A stretch of 64,000 nt of DNA from Phycisphaerales bacterium (lineage in GTDB: Bacteria > Planctomycetota > Phycisphaerae > Tepidisphaerales > Tepidisphaeraceae). Each line of letters opens with the position of its first letter. Positions within the stretch are counted from its first letter, which is position 1. Under the pieces are notes generated by a model. The model had not been told where the DNA came from. It ran no database searches and saw only the letters and a program-made list of their open reading frames with translations. Of the stretch, positions 52,353 through 61,706 are shown piece by piece. The stretch covers positions 84,163 to 148,162 of the forward strand of contig JADYZN010000039.1 in assembly GCA_020853095.1 (NCBI GenBank), given 5' to 3'. The position numbers and the translations under genes were made by a program.

Positions 52353-53897
52353 TTACTCCCATTCGATCGTCGCCGGTGGTTTGCTGGAGATGTCGTAGAC
52401 CACGCGGTTGACGCCGCGGACTTCGTTGATGATCCGGTTGCTCATCGTCGCCAGCACGTCGAAGGGGATTCGCGCCCAGTCGGCGGTCATGAAATCCTGG
52501 CTTTCGACCGCGCGGATGGCGACCACCGAATCGTAGCTGCGGGCATCCCCCATCACCCCCACCGTGCCGATCGGCAGCAGCACCGCGAAGACCTGCGCGG
52601 TCTTGCGATACAGGTTGTTGGCCACCAGTTCCTCCAGCACGATCTCGTCGGCGTCGCGCAAGATGCGCAGACGTTCGGTCGTGATCCGGCCGATGATCCG
52701 TACCGCCAGCCCCGGGCCGGGGAACGGATGCCGCCAGACCAGGTTTTCCGGCAATCCCAACATCTCGCCCACCCGTCTAACCTCATCCTTGAACAGCTCG
52801 CGCAGCGGCTCGACCAGTTCAAATCCCAGTTCTTCGGGCAATCCGCCGACGTTGTGGTGCAGCTTGATGTTGGCGGCCGTGCCGGCATAGCCGTGGCCCG
52901 ATTCGATCACGTCCGGATAGAGCGTCCCCTGGGCCAGAAATTGCGCGTTGTCGATGCCGGCGGCTTCGCGTTTGAACGCCTCGATGAATTCCCGGCCGAT
53001 GATCTTGCGCTTCTGCTGCGGATCGCTGACCTCCTTGAGCGCATCCAGAAACTGTTCCGTGGCATCGTGGATGCGCAGATCGATCTTGAAATGGTCGCGG
53101 AAGGTCGATTCCACCAGTTGCCGCTCGTTTTTGCGCAACAGGCCGTTGTCCACGAAGATGCAGACCAGTTGATCGCCGATGGCCTTGTGCAGCAGGGCGG
53201 CCACCACCGAGGAATCGACCCCGCCGCTGAGGCCGCAGATGACCTTGCCCATCCCCACCTGTTCGCGCACGCGGCGGATGGTGTGCTCGATGAAATTCCC
53301 CATCGTCCAGTCGCCGGCGCAATGGCAGATGTCGTACAGGAAATTCTGGAAAATCTGCTCGCCGCGGGGGGTGTGGGTGACTTCGGGGTGAAATTGCACG
53401 CCATAAAACGGCCGCGTGCGATGCCGGGCGGCGGCATAGGGACAGGTCGGGGTCGTCGCCAACGCCACAAATTCGGCCGGCAGCTCGTGGATCTGATCCC
53501 CGTGGCTCATCCAGACGGTGGTGTCTTTGGGCAATCCCTTCACCAGCGCATCGTCGCTGCTGACGGTCAGTTTGGACCGGCCATATTCGCGCGCCTTGGC
53601 CGGTTTCACCTGCCCGCCCAGGATATGCGCCCCCAGTTGCATGCCGTAACAGATGCCCAGGATCGGCACGCCCAGGTCAAAAATGCGCGGATCGCACTTG
53701 GGCGCGTTGGCCTCATAGACGCTGGATGGCCCGCCCGAAAGGATCAATCCCTTCGGATTGAGCTTTCGCAGCTCCTCCAGCGTGATATCCGGGCGCACCA
53801 GTTCGCTGTACACCCCTTTTTCCCTCACCCGACGGGCGATGAGCTGGGCGTATTGCGATCCAAAGTCCAAAATGGGGATGACTTCATCGTGAAGCAT
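52353..53897 (-). CDS. guaA: GMP synthase (glutamine-hydrolysing)
   Basis: A 514-residue enzyme of standard length. The glutaminase domain has [18 protein letters not shown], the nucleophile Cys in [11 protein letters not shown], and the His/Glu in QFHPEVTHT. The synthetase domain has the PP-loop [16 protein letters not shown], and the C-terminus ends with the dimerisation segment [15 protein letters not shown]. It converts XMP to GMP with ATP and glutamine. It is divergent from the transaldolase gene. Confidence 0.97.
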   Translation of the reverse strand: MLHDEVIPILDFGSQYAQLIARRVREKGVYSELVRPDITLEELRKLNPKGLILSGGPSSVYEANAPKCDPRIFDLGVPILGICYGMQLGAHILGGQVKPAKAREYGRSKLTVSSDDALVKGLPKDTTVWMSHGDQIHELPAEFVALATTPTCPYAAARHRTRPFYGVQFHPEVTHTPRGEQIFQNFLYDICHCAGDWTMGNFIEHTIRRVREQVGMGKVICGLSGGVDSSVVAALLHKAIGDQLVCIFVDNGLLRKNERQLVESTFRDHFKIDLRIHDATEQFLDALKEVSDPQQKRKIIGREFIEAFKREAAGIDNAQFLAQGTLYPDVIESGHGYAGTAANIKLHHNVGGLPEELGFELVEPLRELFKDEVRRVGEMLGLPENLVWRHPFPGPGLAVRIIGRITTERLRILRDADEIVLEELVANNLYRKTAQVFAVLLPIGTVGVMGDARSYDSVVAIRAVESQDFMTADWARIPFDVLATMSNRIINEVRGVNRVVYDISSKPPATIEWE

Positions 53898-54009
53898 CCG
53901 ATATTCCTACCGCAACCGGCCGGGGAATGCAAAACCAGTTCCACGGGTTTACCCGAACCGGCAGCCACCCTACGATTGGGAATACATCCATTAGGGAAAG
54001 GAAAGACCC

Positions 54010-55056
54010 ATGTCCATTCAATCGCTCATCGCCACCGGAACCAAGCTCTGGCTGGATTCCATCGACCCCAAAATGGTTCAGGAGAACCGTGCCCTGGGCG
54101 CCACCGGCGCCACGTCCAACCCGATCATCATCGCCGACATCATCAAGGCCGGCGGCTACGACCCGGCCATTTCCAAACTGATCGCCCAGGGGCTGGATGA
54201 CACCGCCATCGCCTGGCAATTGACCGACCAGCTCGTCCGCGATGCCCAGAAGGTCTTTTTGCCCTCCTGGCAACAGACCCAGGGCAACGATGGGTACGTC
54301 AGCTTTGAACTGGACCCGCTGTTGGAAGACCCCCACGACGCCCCTCCCCATGCCCGGCGCGTCAGTCAATACGTCGAGCTGGCCAAAAAATGGTCCGCCG
54401 GCCATCAGAACCGCATGATCAAGGTTCCCGCCACCGCCGCGGGGCTGGAGGCGCTGGAGGAGATCGCCGCGGCCGGTGTCACCATCAACGTCACGTTGAT
54501 TTTTTCCCATCGGCAATACCAGGTCGCCCGCGACGCCATCTGGCGCGGGGCGCAGCGCCGCCGCGAAGGGCTGAACCAGTTCAAGAGCGTCTACAGCATT
54601 TTCATCTCGCGCGAGGATGTGTACACCGAGAAGCACGTTCCCACCCTCAGCCCCGCCGCCCAGGGACAGGTCGGCATCCTCAATGCCAAGGAAGTCTGGC
54701 GCGACAACCATCAATACTGGCTCGACAAAAAATTGCGCCTGCGACAGGAGATCATCTTCGCCTCCACCGGCGTGAAAAACCCCAAGGATTCGCCGGACAA
54801 GTACGTTGAGGCCCTGGCCGGCAGCGACATCCAGACCAATCCACCGGCCACCAACGAGGCCGTCCAGCGACTGAACAAAACCTACGTCCGCAAAGTCGAT
54901 CAATTCCCCGCCCAGGCGGTTGTCGACGAAATCCATCAGAAGGTGGACATGCAAAAGCTTGAGAAGACGTTGATGGAGGAAGGCATCGCCAAATTCGCCG
55001 ATCCGATGAAGGCGCTCCTCAAGCTGATCGCGGGCAAACGCGCTGCGCTGGCATGA
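54010..55056 (+). CDS. tal: Transaldolase
   Basis: A 348-residue class I aldolase-fold protein with AGGAAAGG before the ATG. Conserved parts are [28 protein letters not shown], the Schiff-base lysine in [29 protein letters not shown] and [11 protein letters not shown]. It transfers a three-carbon unit between sugar phosphates in the pentose phosphate pathway. It is followed 25 bp later by a second, shorter member of the superfamily. Length is closer to the mycobacterial/actinobacterial type than to TalC. Confidence 0.9.
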   Translation: MSIQSLIATGTKLWLDSIDPKMVQENRALGATGATSNPIIIADIIKAGGYDPAISKLIAQGLDDTAIAWQLTDQLVRDAQKVFLPSWQQTQGNDGYVSFELDPLLEDPHDAPPHARRVSQYVELAKKWSAGHQNRMIKVPATAAGLEALEEIAAAGVTINVTLIFSHRQYQVARDAIWRGAQRRREGLNQFKSVYSIFISREDVYTEKHVPTLSPAAQGQVGILNAKEVWRDNHQYWLDKKLRLRQEIIFASTGVKNPKDSPDKYVEALAGSDIQTNPPATNEAVQRLNKTYVRKVDQFPAQAVVDEIHQKVDMQKLEKTLMEEGIAKFADPMKALLKLIAGKRAALA

Positions 55057-55081
55057 ATTTCATCGAATTGATTCCCTTCCC

Positions 55082-55729
55082 ATGCAATTGTTCCTGGAGA
55101 CCGACAGCCTCGACGAAATCCGCCAGGCGATGGAACTGGGCGTGATCGACGGCGTCGTCACGACGCCGCTGGCGGCCCAGCGCCAAAAACAACCGTACCC
55201 CAGGGTTCTGGCTTCCATGGCCGAACTGTCGGGCGGACCGGTCTTCGCGGATGTCACCAGCCACCTGCAGCGCGACATGATCGCCGAGGCCCGCGCGCTG
55301 GCGGCCATTTCCGACAAACTGATCCTCAAGCTGCCGGCCAACAAGCCCGGCCAAAAAGCGCTCCGCCATCTCGCCCGTCACGACATCCGTGTCAACGTGA
55401 CGCTCTGTTTCAACGCCGCCCAGGCGATGGCCGCCGCCAAGGCCCAGGCCGCCTACGTCAGCCCCTACATCGGCGAACGCGATGAAAAACCCAACAAAAC
55501 CCGCCTGAAACTCATCGCCAAAATCCGCCGGATTTTCGCCAATTACGAATACCCCACCCGCATCCTCGCCTCCCCCGTCCGCACCAGCAACGAACTGGTC
55601 GAGGTGGCGCTCCTGGGCGCCCACGCCGCGGCCGTCCCCTTTGGCGTGTTCGATCAGATGCTCACCAACCCCCTGACCGAGGCCAAGCTCAAACAACTCC
55701 TCAGCCGCTGGAAACCACCAAAATTTTAG
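55082..55729 (+). CDS. Transaldolase/fructose-6-phosphate aldolase-like (TalC/FSA)
   Basis: A 215-residue single-domain protein of the TalC/FSA branch. It begins MQLFLETDSLDEIRQAMELGVIDGVVTTPL (compare the usual FLDTA...VDGVTTNPS) and has the Schiff-base Lys in LILKLPANKPG, NVTLCFNAAQAMAAAKAQAAYVSPYIGE and TRILASPVRTSNELVEVALLGAHAAAVPF. Usual TTNP has become TTPL, which is odd. It is cotranscribed with the longer transaldolase; whether it cleaves fructose 6-phosphate or transfers dihydroxyacetone is unknown. Confidence 0.85.
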   Translation: MQLFLETDSLDEIRQAMELGVIDGVVTTPLAAQRQKQPYPRVLASMAELSGGPVFADVTSHLQRDMIAEARALAAISDKLILKLPANKPGQKALRHLARHDIRVNVTLCFNAAQAMAAAKAQAAYVSPYIGERDEKPNKTRLKLIAKIRRIFANYEYPTRILASPVRTSNELVEVALLGAHAAAVPFGVFDQMLTNPLTEAKLKQLLSRWKPPKF

Positions 55730-55813
55730 GCTCTGGCGAGATGCGCCAACCCCACGCATTGTCGCGCCTCGCCGGCGGTGTCGGCCCGCCGTTTCCCGGT
55801 TACACTGATCCGC

Positions 55814-57325
55814 ATGGCACACATCCTCGCCATCGACCAGGGGACCACCTCCACCCGCTGCGCGCGGGTGGATCGGGATGCGAACCTGACTCTCGCCCAG
55901 CGCGAACACAGGCAGATTCATCCCCAGCCCGGATGGGTTGAACACGACCCGCTCGAAATCTGGAATTCCACCTGTCAGGTCATCACGGATTGTCTTTCCG
56001 GGACCACGCCTCAGCGCATCGCGGCCATCGGCCTGACCAATCAGCGCGAAACCACCCTTGTGTGGGACCGTCGCACCGGCCGGCCGTTTTACAACGCCAT
56101 CGTCTGGCAGGACACGCGCACCCGTCAGGCTTGTCAGCGCGATGCTGCCCATGCGTTCGCATCCCACATCACCCAAAAAACCGGCCTGCCCATCGCCACG
56201 TATTTTTCGGCCCCGAAAATCAGGTGGATTCTGGATCACGTTGATGCGGCCCGCGCCGCCGCCGATCAGGGGAACGCACTGGCCGGAACCATTGATTCCT
56301 GGCTGATCTGGAATCTCACCGGCGGGCCAAAGGGAGGCCGGCACTTGACGGATGTCACCAACGCCAGCCGGACGTTGCTGATGGATTTGCGCACGCTGGA
56401 TTGGGATGATCAGTTGCTGGAATTTTTCAACATCCCCCGCGCGCTATTGCCCCGCATCGTCCCCTCATCCGACCCGTGTGCCTATGGGTTGACCGACCCG
56501 GCCGGCCCGGTTGGCGCATCGCTGCCCATCACCGCCGACCTCGGCGATCAACAGGCCGCCCTCGTCGGCCAATGCTGCTTTGCTCCCGGCGAAATCAAAA
56601 ACACCTACGGGACCGGGTGCTTTTTGCTGATGAACACCGGCACATCGCCAGTGGTCTCCACGCGCGGCCTGCTGACGACGGTTGGGTATCAATTCGCCGG
56701 TCGGCCACCCATCTATGCGCTGGAAGGGTCCATCGCCGTGGCCGGCGCGGCCGTCCAGTGGTTGCGCGACAACCTGAATTTCTTCGCCAAATCCGCCGAA
56801 GTCGAGCCGCTCGCCTCCGGGGCCGGCGACAATGGCGGCGTCTATTTCGTCCCTGCGTTTTCCGGCCTGTTCGCGCCGTACTGGCGGTCGGATGCCCGCG
56901 GCCTGATCGTCGGCCTGACCGCGCATTGCACCAAGGCCCACATCGCCCGCGCTGCGCTCGAATCCACCGCGTTTCAAACCCTCGACGTGCTTGCGGCGAT
57001 GCGACAGGATTGCTCCATCGCGCTGCAATCGCTCAAGGCCGATGGGGGCATGTCCGCCAACGAATTGCTGATGCAGTTTCAGGCCGATCTGCTGGGCATC
57101 CCGGTGGTGCGCTGCCGGTCGACCGAGACCACCACGCTGGGGGCTGCCTTCGCCGCAGGTCTGGCGGTTGGGTTCTGGCCCGATGAAAATGCCCTGCGAA
57201 ACACCTGGCGCATCGACCGCACCTGGCGACCGGCCATGTCCGAATCCACCCGCCAACGACTGCACGGCCATTGGCAAAAGGCCATCGAGCGTTCGATGGG
57301 ATGGCTGTCGCCCGATGAGGCTTGA
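55814..57325 (+). CDS. glpK: Glycerol kinase
   Basis: Starting at [15 protein letters not shown] (55814) gives 503 residues, the usual length; 12 more codons upstream are open. FGGY-family motifs include [86 protein letters not shown] and [22 protein letters not shown]. It phosphorylates glycerol with ATP in the cytosol. No glpF, glpD or regulator is near. The two transaldolase genes lie just upstream on the same strand. Confidence 0.94.
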   Translation: MAHILAIDQGTTSTRCARVDRDANLTLAQREHRQIHPQPGWVEHDPLEIWNSTCQVITDCLSGTTPQRIAAIGLTNQRETTLVWDRRTGRPFYNAIVWQDTRTRQACQRDAAHAFASHITQKTGLPIATYFSAPKIRWILDHVDAARAAADQGNALAGTIDSWLIWNLTGGPKGGRHLTDVTNASRTLLMDLRTLDWDDQLLEFFNIPRALLPRIVPSSDPCAYGLTDPAGPVGASLPITADLGDQQAALVGQCCFAPGEIKNTYGTGCFLLMNTGTSPVVSTRGLLTTVGYQFAGRPPIYALEGSIAVAGAAVQWLRDNLNFFAKSAEVEPLASGAGDNGGVYFVPAFSGLFAPYWRSDARGLIVGLTAHCTKAHIARAALESTAFQTLDVLAAMRQDCSIALQSLKADGGMSANELLMQFQADLLGIPVVRCRSTETTTLGAAFAAGLAVGFWPDENALRNTWRIDRTWRPAMSESTRQRLHGHWQKAIERSMGWLSPDEA

Positions 57326-57327
57326 TC

Positions 57328-57408
57328 TCCTGGAGAGCGGCGAGCCTCCGCCGCCGGAATATCGGTTATTCCGGCCACCCGGCGTCGCGGGAGCGACGCC
57401 CTCCAGGA
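57328..57408. repeat. Multi-hairpin intergenic element, REP/MITE-like
   Basis: An 81-bp element between converging glpK and the MamK-like gene. The ends are an inverted repeat (TCCTGGAG / CTCCAGGA). Inside are a CGGCG/CGCCG stem, a perfect CCGGAATA/TATTCCGG stem with 5-nt loop (57354-57374), and a perfect GGCGTCGC/GCGACGCC stem with loop GGGA (57381-57400). It can fold into a three-armed structure and may also serve as a terminator. Confidence 0.65.
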
Positions 57409-57435
57409 TCGTCAGTGCGATGGATCGACCGTTGG

Positions 57436-58557
57436 TTATCGCAACTGCTGCCAGTATTCGCCCGGCATGTCCACGGCCAGTTGCAGCGCGCCATTGGCCC
57501 CGGCATAGAGCGGTTCTTCGACCACCGCCACCCGTCCGCCGCCGATGGCCTGCATGGCATCCTCGATGCGTTTGTTCAGGCCGTCCATCAGCGCTCCGCC
57601 GCCCGACAGCACCACGTTGTGACGCAGCCGTTCCTGGAATTCGGGGTTGAAGCTGGAAACCAGCTTCTGGATCCCTTCCACGATGGGGGAGATCAGAATC
57701 TCGCACGCCTGTCGAACGTCAGCGGTGATGTCGTGCGGCGTCGGCTTGCCATCCACCGGGATCATCACTTCGATCTTGTCCTTGGCATCCGACACGAATC
57801 CGTACTGCTCCTTGAACGTCTTGCACATGTTGACCGTCAGCTGCGCCTTGGGGAAACGCGCCCGGATCAGGTCATACAGTTTTTGATCCACCGCATCGCC
57901 CGCCAGCGGATAGGAGATTTCATCCTCTTCGGTCGGTACCGTGCCGTGCATCCGGCACAAGTCGGTCGTGCCGGCGCCGATGTCGATCACCAGCACATCG
58001 CTCATGCGCTCCATGCCATACGCGACGGTGAACGGCTCGGAGACGATCATCACGCTGTCCAGAACTTCGCGTGCGATGTCCAGGATCGCCTGCTTGTTCT
58101 TGACCGTCGCCCGCGAAGGCACGCCGATCACGCCGAACAGCACCTCGTCGCGTCCCGGATGAACCAGGTCCACCATGTGCCGCAACAGCACCTTGGCGGC
58201 CTCCAGGTTTTTACGTTGTTCCTCGGCGCCGCTGCTGTCATCGTCGCGCGTGCCCTTGATGACGCCCTTTTCAAGCGGGCGATACAGCTCGACCGCCAGG
58301 CGGTTGTCCAATGCGGCCCGGCCATAGATCACGTCCGCCTTCAAAAACTTGCGGCTGACGGCGTCCTTGGGATAGCCGACGTAGCTTTCAACCGTCTTTC
58401 GCGCTCCAGAAAGGGACACGATCGAGCTGCGTGAGGTGCCAAGGTCGATGCCCAGCAACAACACTTTTTCATCGCGTCCGGTGTCCTGATCGTTGGGGGC
58501 CAGGATCGGCCGGCCGGCAACGGGTTTCACTCGCGGGGCTGCATTCGCTTCGGTCAT
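57436..58557 (-). CDS. MamK-like bacterial actin
   Basis: A 373-residue actin/Hsp70-fold ATPase. The phosphate-1 loop is LLLGIDLGTSRSSIV (G36-S45), phosphate-2 is VLVIDIGAGTTDLC (D192-T198) and the adenosine loop is VVLSGGGALMDGL (S318-G321). Between them, VGYPKDAVSRKFL, GVIGVPSRATVKNKQAIL and VSEPFTVAYGMERM closely follow MamK, the filament actin of magnetosome chains, more than MreB, ParM or FtsA. The first 30 residues are an extra unstructured tail. A filament-forming role in positioning an internal structure is inferred. No magnetosome gene is in the window. It lies 39 bp after a gene with a GspF-N-like domain. Confidence 0.85.
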   Translation of the reverse strand: MTEANAAPRVKPVAGRPILAPNDQDTGRDEKVLLLGIDLGTSRSSIVSLSGARKTVESYVGYPKDAVSRKFLKADVIYGRAALDNRLAVELYRPLEKGVIKGTRDDDSSGAEEQRKNLEAAKVLLRHMVDLVHPGRDEVLFGVIGVPSRATVKNKQAILDIAREVLDSVMIVSEPFTVAYGMERMSDVLVIDIGAGTTDLCRMHGTVPTEEDEISYPLAGDAVDQKLYDLIRARFPKAQLTVNMCKTFKEQYGFVSDAKDKIEVMIPVDGKPTPHDITADVRQACEILISPIVEGIQKLVSSFNPEFQERLRHNVVLSGGGALMDGLNKRIEDAMQAIGGGRVAVVEEPLYAGANGALQLAVDMPGEYWQQLR

Positions 58558-58596
58558 GGATGGTCTCCTTAAATGGTTCTTTACTATACCCTATTT

Positions 58597-59430
58597 TCAA
58601 CTCTGTTGATCCGATTCGGAAATGGGACCGGCGGCAAAAGTGTTCGGCGGCAGTGCGGGCCGGCTCGACGCGGCCGGCTGAGGCTCGCTGCCCGCCTGGG
58701 CCGCCGGTTCGCCGGAAGCCTCCGCCTCACCCGTTTCTCCGGCCAATTCCTCGGCCGGCTGGTCGATCTCGATGCCGCGAAGCCGAAGATTTTCCTTGAA
58801 AATCTCCATCAATACCTTGTTCTGCTCCTGCTGCATCGTCGGCGCGCCGCCATAGCGCCGCGGCGCGAATCCGCCGCCTCCGCCCCCCGTGCCGATCCGG
58901 CTGATCGCCACCGTCATCTGCGCTAGCAGGCTTTCGGCCTTGCGGATGAATGACCCCAGCCGCTGGATCTGCTGGTCCATCTGCAGCGCGGTGTTCGATA
59001 CCTTGCTGGTCAGGTTGCGGTTGTCTTTGAACAGCCCGTTGATCGCATCGGCCACGGATGCACGGATGGCGGTGACGTCCGTGCCGCCGCCGGAGACCGA
59101 TGCGCTGGACAGCGCCTGGTCCACCACCTGGGCGACGCGGCTGCGGATCTTGTCCCGATCCAGCACCCAGACGTTTTTGCCCTTGAACCGGTCGGTCAGG
59201 GCATCGAATGGAACCTGCGAGGCGGCCGTGTCCAGCGCCGAGTCGATGGCGCTGGCGATCGGCTGGTGCTGCGGATTGAGATTCAACGGTTCGGGATCGG
59301 GCGTCAGCGATTCGGTGATGATTCCATGTTCGGCCAGCGCGCCATAGCCCATCTCCACGGTGTCGGCCTGCACATGGCCGTCAACCGGCTGGCCGGTGGA
59401 TCGGATAAACCCGCGGAAACGATAACGCAC
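58597..59430 (-). CDS. GspF-N-like domain protein with coiled coil, partner of the MamK-like actin
   Basis: A 277-residue protein beginning at a GTG. Residues 1-45 (RYRFRGFIRSTGQPVDGHVQAD...YGALAEHGIITESLTP) resemble the N-terminal cytosolic domain of GspF/PilC. About 60-190 is helical with heptad character (VAQVVDQALSSA, ALQMDQQIQRLGSFIRKAESLLAQM), then a Gly-rich bend GTGGGGGGFAPRRYGG, a short helix (QQEQNKVLMEIFKENLRLRGIEID) and an acidic Ala/Pro tail. No membrane helix is seen, so it is not a full GspF. It is upstream of, and probably cotranscribed with, the MamK-like gene and may anchor or regulate the filament. Confidence 0.75.
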   Translation of the reverse strand: MRYRFRGFIRSTGQPVDGHVQADTVEMGYGALAEHGIITESLTPDPEPLNLNPQHQPIASAIDSALDTAASQVPFDALTDRFKGKNVWVLDRDKIRSRVAQVVDQALSSASVSGGGTDVTAIRASVADAINGLFKDNRNLTSKVSNTALQMDQQIQRLGSFIRKAESLLAQMTVAISRIGTGGGGGGFAPRRYGGAPTMQQEQNKVLMEIFKENLRLRGIEIDQPAEELAGETGEAEASGEPAAQAGSEPQPAASSRPALPPNTFAAGPISESDQQS

Positions 59431-59579
59431 GGTAGAGAAATCCTCGCTGAACGCTTCGCCGTCACGGCATCATACGTCCTGTCCGGTCTTGGAAGCAAAG
59501 AAATTCCATCGGGGCATGCCATGTCCGATAATATGCCGCCGTTTGCGTAGATATTCAGGGTCCAAATGGGTTGCGGGCC

Positions 59580-61619
59580 TTATGCGGTCTTCGATACCGC
59601 CGGCGCCACCCCTTTGGTGGACGATTCCTGTTGCAGACGTTCGATCAATTCCGCCAGCGTCATGGCGCCTTTGTCCCCTTCGGTGCGATGGCGGACGGCG
59701 ACCTGACTGGCCTGCTGTTCCTTCTCGCCCAGCACCACCATGTACGGAATTTTTTCCAGGGTGGCGGTGCGAATCTTCGCGCCGATCTTGTCGGGGCTGA
59801 GGTTCGATTCCACGCGCAGACCGGCGGTTTTCAATGCCCCGGCCACCTCCTGCGCATAGGCGTTGGATTTTTCCGAAATGGACAGCACCGCCACCTGCAC
59901 GGGGGCCAGCCACAGCGGAAACGCCCCGGCGAAATGCTCGGTCAGGACGCCGATGAACCGCTCCATCGAGCCGAACGGCGCGCGATGGATCATCACCGGC
60001 CGATGCGGTTTGTTGTCCGCGCCGGTGTACGACAGATCAAACCGTTGCGGCAGTTGATAATCCACCTGCACGGTTCCCAGTTGCCATTCGCGCCCGATGA
60101 CATCCTTGATGACAAAATCGATTTTTGGCCCATAAAACGCCGCCTCGCCCGGTTCCACCGTGAAATCGACGCCAAGGGTTTGGGCCGCGTCTTTGCAGGC
60201 TTTTTCCGCACGGTCCCACTGGGCGGCGTCGCCGACGTACTTGGCCGAATCGGGATCGCGCAATCCCACGCGCACGCGGTATTGGTTCATGCCCAGCGTC
60301 GCCAGGACGATCTTGACCAGCTCCAGACACCCCTGGATCTCGGCCGACACCTGTTCCTCGGTGCAGAACAGGTGCGCATCATCCTGGGTGAACCCGCGAA
60401 CGCGGGTCATGCCGCCCAGTTCACCGCTTTTTTCCCAGCGGTAAACCGTGCCGAATTCCGCCAGTCGGATCGGCATCTCGCGATAGCTCCGCTGTTCGGA
60501 AGCGAAGATGCGGATGTGCATCGGGCAGTTCATCGGTTTGAGCAGATACCCTTCCACATCCCCTTTTTCCATCCGGTTGGACAGTTCCGCGCAGCCGCAT
60601 CCTTCGGCCGCCAACCGGTCCACCAGTTCGCGGTCCACCAATGGCGGAAACTGCGATTCGCGATAATACGGATAGTGCCCCGACGTTTTGTACAACCCCA
60701 GCCGGCCGATGTGAGGGGTGAACACCTGCTGATATCCCTGTCGGCGAAGATGTTCGGAAATAAAATTCTGCAATTCCTGTCGAACCACCGCCCCCTTGGG
60801 TTTCCACAACACCAGCCCCTGGCCCACCGCATCGTCAATGGTGAACAATCCAAGCTGCGGCCCCAGCACGCGATGGTCGCGTTTTTTCGCTTCCTCAAGC
60901 ATCCGCAGATGCTCATCAAGCTGCTTGCGATCGAAAAAACTGGTTCCGTAAATGCGGGTGAGTTGTTCGCGGGCCGCATCGCCGCGCCAATACGCGCCGG
61001 CCAGGCTCAACAGCTTGACCGCTTTGATCCGGCCGGTGGATGGAACGTGCGGCCCGCGGCACAAATCGGTGAAATCCCCCTGTCGATAGATCGAAACCGT
61101 CCGCTCGCCCTGTTTGGCCAGCTCGTCGATGATCTCATCCTTGAACCGCTGATTTTCCTTGTGCAACAATTCCTTCGCCCGATCCGGCGCCACATCCTCG
61201 CGGCTGAAAGGATGATCCTGCTCGATGATCCGCTGCATCTCCTTTTCGACCTTGGGCAGTTCATCGGCCGAAAAACCCACCTCCGCGGGAAACTCGATGT
61301 CGTAATAAAATCCGTTGTCGATCACCGGCCCGATGGTGTATTGCACCCCCGGCCCATACAGATGGCGCAATGCCTGCGCCAGAACGTGCGCGCTGCTGTG
61401 ACGCATCACGAACAACCCTTCGGGGTCGCGGTCGGTGATGATCTGCACCTCGTGCGGCCCGCCGGTCAGGGGATGAGACAAATCGACCAGCTTGCCGTCC
61501 ACCTTGCCGACGATCGCGGCCTGCGCCAGCCGTTTGCCGATTCCTTCGGCCAACTGGATGACGGTGGTGCCATCGGGAACTTCCTTGATCGAGCCATCGG
61601 GCAATTTAATTTGTGCCAT
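59580..61619 (-). CDS. thrS: Threonyl-tRNA synthetase
   Basis: A 679-residue class II synthetase. Domains in order: TGS (MAQIKLPDGSIKEVPDG, 1-65), editing domain (VMRHSSAHVLAQALRHLYG with the HxxxH), the catalytic core with Zn-binding KPMNCPMHIRIF and RVRGFTQDDAHLFC, motif 3 HRAPFGSMERFIGVLTEHFAGAFPLWLAPVQ, and the anticodon-binding domain at the end. It charges tRNA-Thr. infC and rpmI, often next to thrS, are not here. A 149-bp gap without clear features separates its stop from the next minus-strand gene. Confidence 0.97.
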   Translation of the reverse strand: MAQIKLPDGSIKEVPDGTTVIQLAEGIGKRLAQAAIVGKVDGKLVDLSHPLTGGPHEVQIITDRDPEGLFVMRHSSAHVLAQALRHLYGPGVQYTIGPVIDNGFYYDIEFPAEVGFSADELPKVEKEMQRIIEQDHPFSREDVAPDRAKELLHKENQRFKDEIIDELAKQGERTVSIYRQGDFTDLCRGPHVPSTGRIKAVKLLSLAGAYWRGDAAREQLTRIYGTSFFDRKQLDEHLRMLEEAKKRDHRVLGPQLGLFTIDDAVGQGLVLWKPKGAVVRQELQNFISEHLRRQGYQQVFTPHIGRLGLYKTSGHYPYYRESQFPPLVDRELVDRLAAEGCGCAELSNRMEKGDVEGYLLKPMNCPMHIRIFASEQRSYREMPIRLAEFGTVYRWEKSGELGGMTRVRGFTQDDAHLFCTEEQVSAEIQGCLELVKIVLATLGMNQYRVRVGLRDPDSAKYVGDAAQWDRAEKACKDAAQTLGVDFTVEPGEAAFYGPKIDFVIKDVIGREWQLGTVQVDYQLPQRFDLSYTGADNKPHRPVMIHRAPFGSMERFIGVLTEHFAGAFPLWLAPVQVAVLSISEKSNAYAQEVAGALKTAGLRVESNLSPDKIGAKIRTATLEKIPYMVVLGEKEQQASQVAVRHRTEGDKGAMTLAELIERLQQESSTKGVAPAVSKTA

Positions 61620-61670
61620 GGGAAACCTTCGTGCCGGGCGTAACCCGTCGTCATCAATGAGTGCAATCTC

Positions 61671-61702
61671 TCCGGCGTCGCGGCATCGCGATGCCCGCCG
61701 GA
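61671..61702. repeat. Nested hairpin between nuoH and thrS
   Basis: Outer stem TCCGGC/GCCGGA encloses a perfect 12-bp palindrome GCATCGCGATGC (61683-61694). It lies 4 bp past the nuoH stop on the minus strand without a U-tract; possibly a weak terminator or mRNA stabiliser. Confidence 0.55.
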
Positions 61703-61706
61703 TTCT

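Noticed and set aside
57436..58557. Annotation of the actin-like gene as MreB or Hsp70
   Set aside because: Its VGYPKD and GVIGVPSRA segments and spacing fit MamK better; mreC/mreD or dnaJ/grpE neighbours are absent.
59571..61643. Plus-strand open frame (690 codons) opposite thrS
   Set aside because: It mirrors thrS exactly and shows no domain; thrS is certain.
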